Assembly (NCBI GenBank): GCA_902615995.1
Contig: CACMRF010000004.1
Span: 1-60,000, forward strand
DNA: 60,000 nt
Source of the DNA: an uncultured SAR116 cluster alpha proteobacterium
GTDB lineage: Bacteria > Pseudomonadota > Alphaproteobacteria > Puniceispirillales > Marisalimonadaceae
Direction of reading: 5' to 3'
The stretch's first letter is position 1, and each line of letters opens with the position of its first letter. Below are positions 1 through 11,640 of this stretch, piece by piece. The position numbers and the translations under genes were made by a program. Below the pieces are notes generated by a model. It was not told the DNA's origin, did no database searches, and saw only the letters and a list, made by a program, of their open reading frames with translations.

Positions 1-653
1 ACCTTAATGGCATCTACGTTCACCAAGATGAAGAAAATAAAAATTTTTTAAAAGGAGTAGCTACAGATGGACATAGATTAGCTCAAGTTAAACTTAAGCT
101 TCCAGAGGGCGCAAATGGAATTCCATCAATTATTATTCCTAGAAAAACTGTTAACGAGTTAAGAAAACTTTTAGAAGAAACTGATGGAGATATATTGGTA
201 AAGGTTTCAAAGAATAAAATTAAGTTTACTGTAAACAATTGTATTTTAACTTCAAAATTGATTGATGGTACATTTCCTGACTATCAAAGGGTAATACCAC
301 AAGAAAATAAAAATAAATTAGAAGTTTTAACTAAAGATTTCAAAGATGCCGTTGATAGAGTTTCTACTATATCTATAGAAAAAACCAGGGCAGTTAAACT
401 TGAAATAAATAACAATTCATTAATTTTAAAAGTGAATAATAGTGAAATAGGTAATGCCATTGAAGAATTAACAATTGAATTTGGTGGGGAAAAGCTTGAA
501 ATAGGCTTTAATTCTAAATATTTACTGGATATTACAAATCAAATTCAAGGTGATAAAATTCATTTTTCATTATCTGACTCTTCTTCTCCAGCTTTGATTA
601 CAGATGAACAACAAGAGGGTATAATTTTTGTTTTGATGCCGATGAGGGTATAG
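1..653 (+). CDS. dnaN: DNA polymerase III beta sliding clamp (3' part, cut by window edge)
   Basis: This is the C-terminal part of the processivity clamp that encircles DNA and tethers the replicative polymerase. The reading frame is open from base 3 and the gene starts upstream of the window, so only about 216 residues of the usual 370 or so are visible. The frame opens with a central-domain stretch containing ATDGHRLA, typical of DnaN, and later shows GTFPDYQRVIP and the C-terminal MPMR tail that lines the protein-binding cleft. recF follows after 13 bases and gyrB after that, the classical order next to a bacterial replication origin, so dnaA may lie to the left. That last point is inference. 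Confidence 0.95.
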   Translation, partial: LNGIYVHQDEENKNFLKGVATDGHRLAQVKLKLPEGANGIPSIIIPRKTVNELRKLLEETDGDILVKVSKNKIKFTVNNCILTSKLIDGTFPDYQRVIPQENKNKLEVLTKDFKDAVDRVSTISIEKTRAVKLEINNNSLILKVNNSEIGNAIEELTIEFGGEKLEIGFNSKYLLDITNQIQGDKIHFSLSDSSSPALITDEQQEGIIFVLMPMRV

Positions 654-666
654 AATTAATAAGTTA

Positions 667-4273
<3,607 letters not shown>

Positions 4274-4275
4274 AA

Positions 4276-5505
4276 TTAATTTAAATTGTCAGTTCTTAAT
4301 AATATATCTGAAATTAATAAAGATGAAAAAGCACTTAATGTCCATCCTAAATGTCCATGGCCAGTGTTATAAAATATTCCAGGTAGTTTTCCTTTACCAA
4401 TTTTAGGCATCATATTTGGGGTCATAGGTCTTAACCCTGCCCATGGTCTATAATGTTCAGTTGACACTTTTGGAAAAAGTTTGTTACTCCATTTAATCAA
4501 TGGAAGTATTCTGTCTTCTCTTATATCTTTATTATAACCATTAAATTCAGCTGTACCTGCTATTCTAAATCTATTCATACCAAGTCTACTTGACACAATT
4601 TTAGCTCCGTCATCCAATAGTGAAACTTCAGGCGCATGTTTTTGGCTAATCTTATCATTAAGATCGATCGTTATGGAATAGCCCTTTACAGGATATATAT
4701 TAACGTTATCTCCTAATTTAGAAGCTATAAGCTTACTTGATACACCTGCACAAATTACTGTTGCATCAAAAGTATCAGTATTGTCAGTGTTTTGAGTGCT
4801 AAATTTTAATTCAACTAAATTATGTTTATGAATTATATCATTTATAGATGTATTATAATTAAATTTGACATTGTTTTTTTTACAAATTTCAGCTAATTGA
4901 GTGCAAAATAGATGTATATCACCAGACATATCACTTTTTGTAAAAAAACCACCGAAAAAATTATCTAAATTAATTGTAGGCTCAATTTTTTGAATTTCTT
5001 TGTTATTAAGTGGTTCTCTTTTTAAACCTGCTTTTGTTAGCCATTTATTAACTTTTAATCCATGATTAAAATTTTCTTCTGTATTACAAAGATGTAAAAT
5101 ACCCCTTTCTTTAAAGTCAAAATTAATGTTTTCATCTTTTAATATTTCTTTTAAAAGATTGCCACTTTCAATTGCCATCTTTACTGTGGCAATTGTATTT
5201 TTTTCATGATTTTTTACATTTGATAAAAAACTTAAAAACCATCCTACTTTATGTAAGGAAGGTTTTAAATTAATAGAAAGAGGGGCATCTTTTTTAAAAA
5301 TCCACTGTAATCCTTGGTAAATAGTTTTCCAGTTTGTCCAAACTTCACCATTACATGCAGATAGTTGTCCACCATTAGCATAACTTGTCTCCATTGCTGC
5401 ATACTTTTGTTTATCAAAAACAGTTACATCGTAACCTTTTTTCATTAATTGATATGCTGTTGTAATGCCTGTTATGCCTGCACCAATAACTGCTATTTTT
5501 TTCAT
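4276..5505 (-). CDS. dadA: DadA-family FAD-dependent amino-acid dehydrogenase, glycine-riboswitch controlled
   Basis: A flavoprotein of the DadA (D-amino-acid dehydrogenase) / glycine oxidase superfamily, expected to deaminate a small amino acid to its keto acid and pass electrons to the respiratory chain. The FAD-binding GAGITG motif follows the start, then the DadA-like SYANGGQLSA and PLSINLKPS segments, and near the C-terminus GLRPMTPNMMP and NTGHGHLGWT. The predicted protein is 409 residues, close to E. coli DadA. The ATG at 5505 is chosen because GGAG (5511-5514) lies five bases upstream and the FAD motif follows directly; an in-frame start at 5526 is less likely. The leader holds a tandem glycine riboswitch. 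That suggests glycine, giving glyoxylate, as substrate or related metabolite. This substrate is inference from the regulator; the family assignment is from the sequence. Confidence 0.88.
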   Translation of the reverse strand: MKKIAVIGAGITGITTAYQLMKKGYDVTVFDKQKYAAMETSYANGGQLSACNGEVWTNWKTIYQGLQWIFKKDAPLSINLKPSLHKVGWFLSFLSNVKNHEKNTIATVKMAIESGNLLKEILKDENINFDFKERGILHLCNTEENFNHGLKVNKWLTKAGLKREPLNNKEIQKIEPTINLDNFFGGFFTKSDMSGDIHLFCTQLAEICKKNNVKFNYNTSINDIIHKHNLVELKFSTQNTDNTDTFDATVICAGVSSKLIASKLGDNVNIYPVKGYSITIDLNDKISQKHAPEVSLLDDGAKIVSSRLGMNRFRIAGTAEFNGYNKDIREDRILPLIKWSNKLFPKVSTEHYRPWAGLRPMTPNMMPKIGKGKLPGIFYNTGHGHLGWTLSAFSSLLISDILLRTDNLN

Positions 5506-5528
5506 AAAAACTCCACGACAAATCAAGC

Positions 5529-5699
5529 CCTAATCTGTCATGTTTACCTGAGAGATTAACTCGTTGTATGAGCTTACTCCTTCGGTGGACATAAAATATG
5601 TCTCTCTCCAGATTGTCAACTCTTTATGATACTTTTACCTGAGAGTTTCTAGGGTAGTTGCTCCTTCGGCGGTTATTTAAAACGCTCTCACAAAAAGAG
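5529..5699 (-). promoter_or_regulatory. tandem glycine riboswitch (two aptamers)
   Basis: On the minus strand this leader holds two glycine aptamers in series. Each has the conserved core CCGAAGG (near 5664-5670 and 5579-5585) and the CTCTCAGGTA element (near 5636-5645 and 5544-5553). The closing P1 helices can be read: CTCTTT (5699-5694) pairs with AAAGAG (5625-5620) for aptamer 1, and AATCTG (5614-5609) with CAGATT (5537-5532) for aptamer 2. The second aptamer ends about 25 bases before the dadA ATG and just before its ribosome site. No terminator hairpin is visible in between, so control of translation initiation is more likely than attenuation (inference). Confidence 0.95.
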
Positions 5700-5704
5700 G
5701 TAAT

Positions 5705-5714
5705 GACAATTATA
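5705..5714 (-). promoter_or_regulatory. -10 promoter element for the riboswitch-dadA transcript
   Basis: On the minus strand a perfect TATAAT lies at 5714-5709. Transcription would start about seven bases further on, near 5702, right at the base of the first riboswitch helix (5699). No good -35 box is seen at 16-18 bases; the region is T/A-rich. The fit of the start point to the riboswitch edge is the main support. Confidence 0.55.
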
Positions 5715-5742
5715 TGGTAAATCTATTTAAAAAATAATCAAA

Positions 5743-6144
5743 CTATTTTTTTTTTACAGTAATCTTTTCTATTGGGCCGTTTTGTTTTATCCAATCATCA
5801 ATACCATTTTCTAGATTCAAAACATTAATCAAACCCATTTCCAAAGCTGTCTTAGAAGATAAGGATGATCGCCATCCAGAAGCACAATAAAATATAAACT
5901 TATTTTTAGAATTGAAGTAATCTCTATAATAAGGACTTTTAGGGTCAATCCAAAACTCTAACATCCCTCTTGGTACATGCTTAGCATTTTTTATTTTCCC
6001 ATTTTTTTCTAATTCTCTTATATCTCTTAGATCAATAAAAATTGTTTCACCTTCAGTATGTAATTTCATAGCATTCTTAAAGTTAATACTGTTGATTTTT
6101 TGTTTTGCTTCTTCAACTAGAGAAAAACAAGATTTAATTGTCAT
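5743..6144 (-). CDS. rhodanese-like sulfurtransferase domain protein
   Basis: A single-domain rhodanese of 133 residues. The active-site loop CASGWRS carries the catalytic cysteine (about residue 87 from the chosen start), and the upstream FIDLRD motif is the usual CH2A-type rhodanese core. Such proteins move sulfane sulfur from persulfides or thiosulfate to acceptors; the physiological acceptor cannot be told from sequence. The ATG at 6144 is preferred over an in-frame TTG at 6159 because GGAAA precedes it at a suitable distance. It is transcribed divergently from the HAD gene and toward dadA, which has its own promoter and riboswitch in the gap. Confidence 0.85.
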   Translation of the reverse strand: MTIKSCFSLVEEAKQKINSINFKNAMKLHTEGETIFIDLRDIRELEKNGKIKNAKHVPRGMLEFWIDPKSPYYRDYFNSKNKFIFYCASGWRSSLSSKTALEMGLINVLNLENGIDDWIKQNGPIEKITVKKK

Positions 6145-6193
6145 TTTATTAGTTTCCAATAGATTAATATTGATAATCTAATATAAATAAATA

Positions 6194-7183
6194 ATGACAA
6201 ATAACAATCAACAATTTTTAATTCAACATGAGGAGTTTAATAAAAATTTTATTTTTCCTTCTATTAATAATATCGATACTCAGCAGGTTATAACATTATA
6301 TGAAAATTTTAAAAAAATTTTACCTCATTCTCAAAAATACTCCAAAGATATAAAAGTAAGAAAAAACTTAAGTAATATTTTAGATGAATTTGATGTTTTA
6401 TTTTTAGATGCGTTTGGAGTTATAAATATAGGAGATAAATTAGTACCACGGATAATTGAGACTCTAAATATTGCTAGAGATAAAGGGATATGTGTAATTA
6501 TTCTAACAAATGGTGCAACTTTCTGTTCAGAAAAAAAAATTAATCAATTCCATGAACTTGGATTAGAATTTTCTTATGATGAAATTATATCAAGTCGTGA
6601 CGCAACAGAAAGATTCTTATCTACTTATCTTAAACCATCTAAAATAGGTGTTTTAGGTAATAAAGATGAAGAGCTAAACATAAAAAATAGTATCACCATA
6701 GATTTAGCAAAAGATATTGAACAATTTGATGAAATGGACACTTTTATTTTTTTAGGTTCAAGTTATTGGGACTCAGATTTTCAAGATTTGTTAAAAGATA
6801 CATTGACTTCAAATCCAAGACCATTCTTTGTTTCCAATCCGGATATTGTTGCTCCACATAAGGGTTTTTTTAGTATTGAGCCGGGTTATTTTACCTTAAA
6901 ATTAATAAATGAAGGTATAAATTTACCATTATGGTTTGGTAAGCCTTTTTCAACAATCTTCGAAATGGCTCTAGAAAAAGTACAGTTTATAACAGGATCT
7001 TCAATTAATATGTCAAGAATTGGAATGGTAGGAGATACTTTGCATACTGACATTTTGGGTGCAAACTCAATTGGAATCAAATCAATTTTAATGACAAAAT
7101 ATGGTTTATTAAGAAATCAAAATATTGCTTCCTGTATTAAAAAAACAGGTATTATACCAGATTATTTGATTGAGGGTCCTTAA
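6194..7183 (+). CDS. HAD-superfamily (class IIA) hydrolase
   Basis: A 329-residue member of the HAD phosphatase superfamily, class IIA type, similar in layout to the TIGR01459-like hydrolases of alphaproteobacteria. Motif I is DAFGV with the nucleophile Asp at residue 72, the middle Thr motif is ILTNGA, and the C-terminal acidic motif is GMVGDTLHTDILGA. The second acid of the classical DxD is replaced by Phe, as the DxWGV variants of this subfamily do with Trp. About 60 N-terminal residues precede motif I. The substrate is unknown, probably a small sugar phosphate or nucleotide. It begins a likely operon with an SDR gene one base later and folB. Confidence 0.8.
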   Translation: MTNNNQQFLIQHEEFNKNFIFPSINNIDTQQVITLYENFKKILPHSQKYSKDIKVRKNLSNILDEFDVLFLDAFGVINIGDKLVPRIIETLNIARDKGICVIILTNGATFCSEKKINQFHELGLEFSYDEIISSRDATERFLSTYLKPSKIGVLGNKDEELNIKNSITIDLAKDIEQFDEMDTFIFLGSSYWDSDFQDLLKDTLTSNPRPFFVSNPDIVAPHKGFFSIEPGYFTLKLINEGINLPLWFGKPFSTIFEMALEKVQFITGSSINMSRIGMVGDTLHTDILGANSIGIKSILMTKYGLLRNQNIASCIKKTGIIPDYLIEGP

Positions 7184-7184
7184 A

Positions 7185-7955
7185 ATGAATAAAAGAAAAT
7201 CTGTATTGGTTACATCGGGATCTAAAAGATTAGGAAAGCTTATTTCTAAGTTTTTTGTAATGAATGATTGGGATTTAATTTTACATTATAATAACTCAAA
7301 AGTTGAAGCAGAAGAAACAGCAAATGAATTATCCCTTTATTCAAAAAATATAAAATTATATCAAGCTGACTTCACAAATTATAAGGATGTTGAAAATTTA
7401 GTACATAACTTACTTTTAAAAGAGAAGGAGTGGATAGGTTTAGTAAATAATGCTGGTTTATTCGAATACGATACCGGCGAGGAATTTACCATAGAAAAGT
7501 TAAATCGACATATGTCAATTAATTTTTCTACCCCTGCAATACTTATTCAAGCACTTTATAAAAATATAATTAAAAACCAAACTGAAAAAAACAAAAACAA
7601 CATGGTCATCAATATTATTGATGCTAAAATTGAAGGTTTAAATCCAGATTATTATTCTTATACTTTATCAAAGTTAGCAATGTCAGGATTAACAAAAATG
7701 TCAGCTTTATCTTATGCACCAGATTTGAGAGTAAATGCAATTGCACCAGGAATAATATTACCTGCAGAAAATCAAAATGAAAAAGATTTCTTAGAATCTC
7801 ACAAAAAAAACATTTTAAATAGTTCTGCCACGATAGATGATCTATACTTGGCTCTTGATTTTTTAACTAACTCAAATTCTGTTACAGGACACATTTCATT
7901 ATTAGATGGAGGATCGCACTTGGCCCCTCCTTCGAGAGATGTTGCCATTAAATAA
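7185..7955 (+). CDS. pteridine-reductase/FolM-like short-chain dehydrogenase
   Basis: A 256-residue Rossmann-fold SDR oxidoreductase. The cofactor loop is TSGSKRLG (10-17), NNAG is at 88-91, and the catalytic pair is Tyr159 and Lys163 (YTLSK). The usual catalytic Ser is replaced by Asp146, 13 residues before the Tyr. This is the arrangement known from pteridine reductase PTR1 (Asp-Tyr-Lys) and related FolM proteins. With folB 12 bases downstream, a role as dihydromonapterin or dihydrofolate reductase is likely. This is inference from motif plus context. The ATG at 7185 follows the HAD stop by one base; an in-frame TTG upstream at 7170 would add five unlikely residues. Confidence 0.8.
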   Translation: MNKRKSVLVTSGSKRLGKLISKFFVMNDWDLILHYNNSKVEAEETANELSLYSKNIKLYQADFTNYKDVENLVHNLLLKEKEWIGLVNNAGLFEYDTGEEFTIEKLNRHMSINFSTPAILIQALYKNIIKNQTEKNKNNMVINIIDAKIEGLNPDYYSYTLSKLAMSGLTKMSALSYAPDLRVNAIAPGIILPAENQNEKDFLESHKKNILNSSATIDDLYLALDFLTNSNSVTGHISLLDGGSHLAPPSRDVAIK

Positions 7956-7967
7956 GGTATAATTTAA

Positions 7968-8327
7968 ATGCTTAAGAAAATTCTCATTGAAAACTTAATT
8001 TGTAGTGCCTCTGTTGGTGTTTATGAAAACGAAAAATTAAACAAACAAAAAATAATAATTAATTTAGAAATTTCACTTTTTAATAGAATGAAAACTCATA
8101 CTGATAATCTACATGACGTTGCCGATTATGGAAAATTTAGAAGAACTGTATTGGATGTTGTTAATTCAAAGCATTTTAATTTAATTGAAACGCTTGCAGA
8201 TAACTTAATAAAAAAAATAGAAACTTTTGACAAAGTTGAAAATGTTAAAATAAAAATTACAAAGCCTGATATTTTTAATGATTGCTCTGTTTCATATGAA
8301 ATTAGTAATTATCCTTTAGTTTTCTAA
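7968..8327 (+). CDS. folB: dihydroneopterin aldolase
   Basis: FolB splits 7,8-dihydroneopterin to 6-hydroxymethyl-dihydropterin and glycolaldehyde in folate synthesis. The 119-residue protein has the normal family length. It opens with the typical SVGVYENE segment containing the conserved Glu, has the DYGKFRR and LIETLADNLIKKI stretches, and ends with the KITKP motif. It is the last gene of the HAD-SDR-folB run, and the neighbouring SDR has pteridine-reductase features. Its last 26 bases overlap the 3' end of the convergent gloB gene. Confidence 0.9.
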   Translation: MLKKILIENLICSASVGVYENEKLNKQKIIINLEISLFNRMKTHTDNLHDVADYGKFRRTVLDVVNSKHFNLIETLADNLIKKIETFDKVENVKIKITKPDIFNDCSVSYEISNYPLVF

Positions 8328-9069
8328 AGTATTTAAATGTGTCTGCACTATTAAGTTTTTGAACATTATTCGCAATTTTAAAATTAATATCATTATATCT
8401 TAAAAATGGATTTAACTTTTTCTCTTGGCCAAGAAAAAAGGGTATAGTTGGTTTTTCTTCATCTCTTAAATTTTTAATTTCTAGAATGCTAGCATCTAAC
8501 TCTTCATCATTATTGTAAACTAAACTTTTACAAAATTTCGCGTTTGACATGGTGTATTCATGACCACAATAAACAAGTGTATCATCAGGCAACTTTAATA
8601 ATTTATCTAAACTGTCTTTCATTTGCTTAAAAGTTCCTTCGAATATTCTTCCACATCCAAGTCTAAACAAGGTATCTCCAGAAAAGAGAATTTTTAAGTT
8701 CTCAATGTAATAACATATATGACCGATAGTGTGGCCAGGAGTATGAAAAACTTTGGCTTTTTCACCAATCATATCAACTTCATCTCCATCCAAAACATAA
8801 TGATCGCAATTATGTATTTTATTTTGGTCATATTTTGGAGCAATAAGTTTACAATTATATTTGTCTATTAATTTTTTATTCCCTGCGACATGGTCTTCAT
8901 GATGGTGGGTATTAAATATGTGTGATAGCTTCCAATCTTTTTTTTCAAGCAACTCAATAACAGGTTGTGCGTCCCCAGGGTCAATTACGGCTGTTTGTTT
9001 ATTAATAGGATTATGTAATACATAAATATAGTTATCACTTAATGCTTTTATGATTTCAATTTGAGTCAT
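8302..9069 (-). CDS. gloB: hydroxyacylglutathione hydrolase (glyoxalase II)
   Basis: Glyoxalase II hydrolyses S-lactoylglutathione to lactate and glutathione, completing methylglyoxal detoxification. The protein is 255 residues, typical for the family. It is a metallo-beta-lactamase-fold enzyme: THHHEDH (54-60) is the binuclear metal site, followed by HTPGHTIGH, FSGDTLF and YCGHEYT carrying the remaining ligands. It is transcribed alone, converging on and overlapping folB by 26 bases. Upstream is a 74-base AT-rich gap shared with the divergent chorismate mutase gene. Confidence 0.93.
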   Translation of the reverse strand: MTQIEIIKALSDNYIYVLHNPINKQTAVIDPGDAQPVIELLEKKDWKLSHIFNTHHHEDHVAGNKKLIDKYNCKLIAPKYDQNKIHNCDHYVLDGDEVDMIGEKAKVFHTPGHTIGHICYYIENLKILFSGDTLFRLGCGRIFEGTFKQMKDSLDKLLKLPDDTLVYCGHEYTMSNAKFCKSLVYNNDEELDASILEIKNLRDEEKPTIPFFLGQEKKLNPFLRYNDINFKIANNVQKLNSADTFKYFRKLKDNY

Positions 9070-9143
9070 AATATTATTATCCTTAAGAAAAAATTATGTT
9101 ATCAATAAAGATATATTATTAAAATTTATAATTCAATTTTACT

Positions 9144-9641
9144 ATGGAAGAATTAGAAAAACTTAGAAAAGAAATAGATCAACTTGATAAAATGATAGCC
9201 GAGCTAATTTCCAAAAGACAAGGACTTTCATATAAAATTTTAGAAGCTAAGGGGGGGAGGTTTGCTTATGATCCAGTGAGAGAAAGCAAAGTAATGGAAA
9301 AAATTTTCTCTTACAATATCGATTCTAAACTTGCAGAAAGAATATGGAGACAAATTATAGCTTTTAATTTGTCAAAACAAAAAAAATTAAAAATTGGACA
9401 TCTTGGAGATGATAAGTTTTCTATAGCAGCTTATGAAAGTTATTTTGGGCCATATTTTAAAACTATAGATTTTAAAAATGTTACTAAGCTAATCGAAGGA
9501 ATGAATAATAAAATTATTGATGCAGCAATAATAGAGAAATCACAATTTGCCCTTAATAAAATAAATTCTAAAATCAAAATTGTATCTGAATTTCCACTAA
9601 ATGAATTTTTTTACAAAAAAAAGTATTTAATTTTGAAATAA
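9144..9641 (+). CDS. chorismate mutase (AroQ type) with uncharacterised C-terminal half
   Basis: Chorismate mutase converts chorismate to prephenate, the entry to tyrosine and phenylalanine. Residues 1-90 match the helical AroQ domain: LRKEIDQLDKMIAELISKR, then the Lys/Arg residues of the active site. Residues 92-165 form a second part beginning IGHLGDDKFSIAAYESYFG, which looks like the start of a prephenate-dehydratase lobe but is far too short to be a complete catalytic domain. hisC and the prephenate dehydrogenase gene follow within one operon (18-base gap, then an 11-base overlap), so the three make a tyrosine/phenylalanine block. A run of seven G (9251-9257) lies in the coding sequence, unusual for this AT-rich DNA. 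Confidence 0.85.
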   Translation: MEELEKLRKEIDQLDKMIAELISKRQGLSYKILEAKGGRFAYDPVRESKVMEKIFSYNIDSKLAERIWRQIIAFNLSKQKKLKIGHLGDDKFSIAAYESYFGPYFKTIDFKNVTKLIEGMNNKIIDAAIIEKSQFALNKINSKIKIVSEFPLNEFFYKKKYLILK

Positions 9642-9659
9642 CTTAGGTTAGAAAAAATT

Positions 9660-10748
9660 ATGTCTTTAGAACCAAAAAAATCAATTTTAAATTTAGAAGC
9701 TTATAAACCAAATTTTGGTGCTTCAAATTTAAAAAAAATAATTAGACTTTCTGCCAATGAAAATGCTTTAGGATATTCTCCAAGGATTGATAAGGAGTTA
9801 AAGATAGGGGGTTTTAATCGGTATCCTCCTCAACATAGTGAAGAACTTATTAAGACAATTAGCAAAATTAAAAACTTAGACCAAAATAAAATTATTCTTG
9901 GTAATGGTTCAGATGATTTGATTACTGTGATTGCGCAAACATTTTTAAAACCTGGAGATGAAGCAATTTATACAGAATATGGATTTTTACAATTCCCACA
10001 ATCTATTACAGTTGCTGGAGGAATAAAAAAAATAGCAAAAGATATAAATTTTCATGCAAGTGTTGATAATATTCTGAAATTAATAACAGATAAAACTCGT
10101 TTAATATTTCTTGCTAATGCTAATAATCCAACAGGTACATTCATTAGTAAAAGTGAAGTTTATAGATTGATTAATAATATACCAGAAAATGTTTTGTTAG
10201 TTTATGACGCGGCATATGCAGAATATATTCGAAATGATAAATATACTGATGGATCTGAATTAGTTGAAAAATATAATAACGTTATCATGTTAAGAACTTT
10301 TTCAAAATTACATGGACTTGCAGGTTTGAGGTTAGGCTGGGGTTATGGTAATAGTAAATTAATTAACTATTTAATGGCAGTTAGAGGTCCTTTTAGTGTT
10401 AATTCTATGGCTATTGAAGCTGGTATTATTGCAATGAAAGACATCGATTTTCAAAATCATTGTTTTGATTTTAATTTAAAATCGATGAAACATATGGAAA
10501 TTGAATTAGAACAGCTAGATATCAAATTTATAAATTCTTCAACTAATTTTATTCTTATAAATTTATTAGATAAAGATAAATTTTCAGCAAAAAACGCTGT
10601 ATTATTTTTTAAAAATAATGGTGTGTTAGTTCGTGAAATGAACGTTTATAACTTGCCTAGTCATATAAGAGTCTCGTTAGGAACCGAAGAAGAAAATAAG
10701 TATTTTTTAAAATTACTTAAAAAATTTATTAGGAAAAATGACAGTTAA
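9660..10748 (+). CDS. hisC: HisC-type histidinol-phosphate / aromatic aminotransferase
   Basis: A fold-type I PLP aminotransferase of 362 residues in the HisC family. The motifs are NPTG (156-159), the PLP-ring Asp at 183 (VYDAAY), and the Schiff-base lysine K216 in FSKLHGLAGLRLG. HisC enzymes transaminate imidazole-acetol phosphate in histidine synthesis, and many also accept prephenate, phenylpyruvate and hydroxyphenylpyruvate. Here the gene lies between chorismate mutase and prephenate dehydrogenase, overlapping the latter by 11 bases, so an aromatic role is at least as likely as a histidine role. No other his biosynthetic genes are in the window. Confidence 0.88.
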   Translation: MSLEPKKSILNLEAYKPNFGASNLKKIIRLSANENALGYSPRIDKELKIGGFNRYPPQHSEELIKTISKIKNLDQNKIILGNGSDDLITVIAQTFLKPGDEAIYTEYGFLQFPQSITVAGGIKKIAKDINFHASVDNILKLITDKTRLIFLANANNPTGTFISKSEVYRLINNIPENVLLVYDAAYAEYIRNDKYTDGSELVEKYNNVIMLRTFSKLHGLAGLRLGWGYGNSKLINYLMAVRGPFSVNSMAIEAGIIAMKDIDFQNHCFDFNLKSMKHMEIELEQLDIKFINSSTNFILINLLDKDKFSAKNAVLFFKNNGVLVREMNVYNLPSHIRVSLGTEEENKYFLKLLKKFIRKNDS

Positions 10749-11640
10749 AAAAAAAATCATAACGATAATTGGCTTAGGATTAATTGGAAGTTCAATAATA
10801 AAAGCATTCAGTCATTACCTAAAAAATAAATTTTACATAAAAGTTTTTGACAATAATTTTGAACATCTTAAGGCTGTTAAATCATTTAATATAGCAGATG
10901 AAATTTGTAATTCTGCGGAGGACTCTGTAAAAGATTCTGATTTGGTAATATTGGCTATTCCTGTTGGTTCAATGGCCGACGTTGGAAAGTTAATTTCACC
11001 ATATTTGAAAAAGGGAGCAATTTTAACAGATACAGGTTCAACAAAGCTTTCTGTAATAAAAGATCTATCTTTATTGATACCTAAAAATGTATTTTTAGTA
11101 CCTTCACACCCTTTAGCAGGAACTGAGCATTCTGGGCCTAAAGCTGGGTTTCATAACTTATTTGAAGGTAGATATTGGATTATAATTAGTAATAAAAATG
11201 ATAAAAACGGAATGTTTTTAGAAAAAATATTTAAAAAGTTTGGTTCTAAGGTTGAGTTCATGGATGAATTCTATCATGATAAAGTACTTGCTATTACTTC
11301 ACATTTACCTCACTTAATTGCATATTCAATAGTCGACACTGCTAATAATTTAGAAAGTGATTTAAAAAATGATGTTATTAGATATTCAGCAACTGGATTT
11401 AGAGACTTTACTAGATTGGCATCTTCTGATCCAACTATGTGGAGAGATGTTTTTTTGAATAATTCTGAAGCAGTACTAGAAATGTTGCAAAGATTTAATG
11501 AAGATCTATCAGCATTACAAAAATTAATTAGAAAAAAAGATTCTTATGAATTATATAATTTTTTTAAAAACTCTAAAGAGATTAGAAATAAAATTATTGA
11601 AGCAAAACAACATCTACCAGAAGCATCAAAATTGAAGTAA
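10738..11640 (+). CDS. tyrC: prephenate/arogenate dehydrogenase
   Basis: An NAD(P)-dependent dehydrogenase of 300 residues acting on prephenate or arogenate in tyrosine synthesis. The dinucleotide-binding GLGLIG motif is at 12-17, and SHPLAGTEHSGP, including the substrate-binding region, is present at about 125. The helical dimerisation domain makes up the C-terminal half (SHLPHLIAYS, then FRDFTRLASSDPTMW). No ACT domain is seen, so feedback control through one is unlikely. It closes the chorismate mutase-hisC-tyrC operon, and its tail overlaps the convergent DUF218 gene by 15 bases. Confidence 0.9.
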   Translation: MTVKKKIITIIGLGLIGSSIIKAFSHYLKNKFYIKVFDNNFEHLKAVKSFNIADEICNSAEDSVKDSDLVILAIPVGSMADVGKLISPYLKKGAILTDTGSTKLSVIKDLSLLIPKNVFLVPSHPLAGTEHSGPKAGFHNLFEGRYWIIISNKNDKNGMFLEKIFKKFGSKVEFMDEFYHDKVLAITSHLPHLIAYSIVDTANNLESDLKNDVIRYSATGFRDFTRLASSDPTMWRDVFLNNSEAVLEMLQRFNEDLSALQKLIRKKDSYELYNFFKNSKEIRNKIIEAKQHLPEASKLK

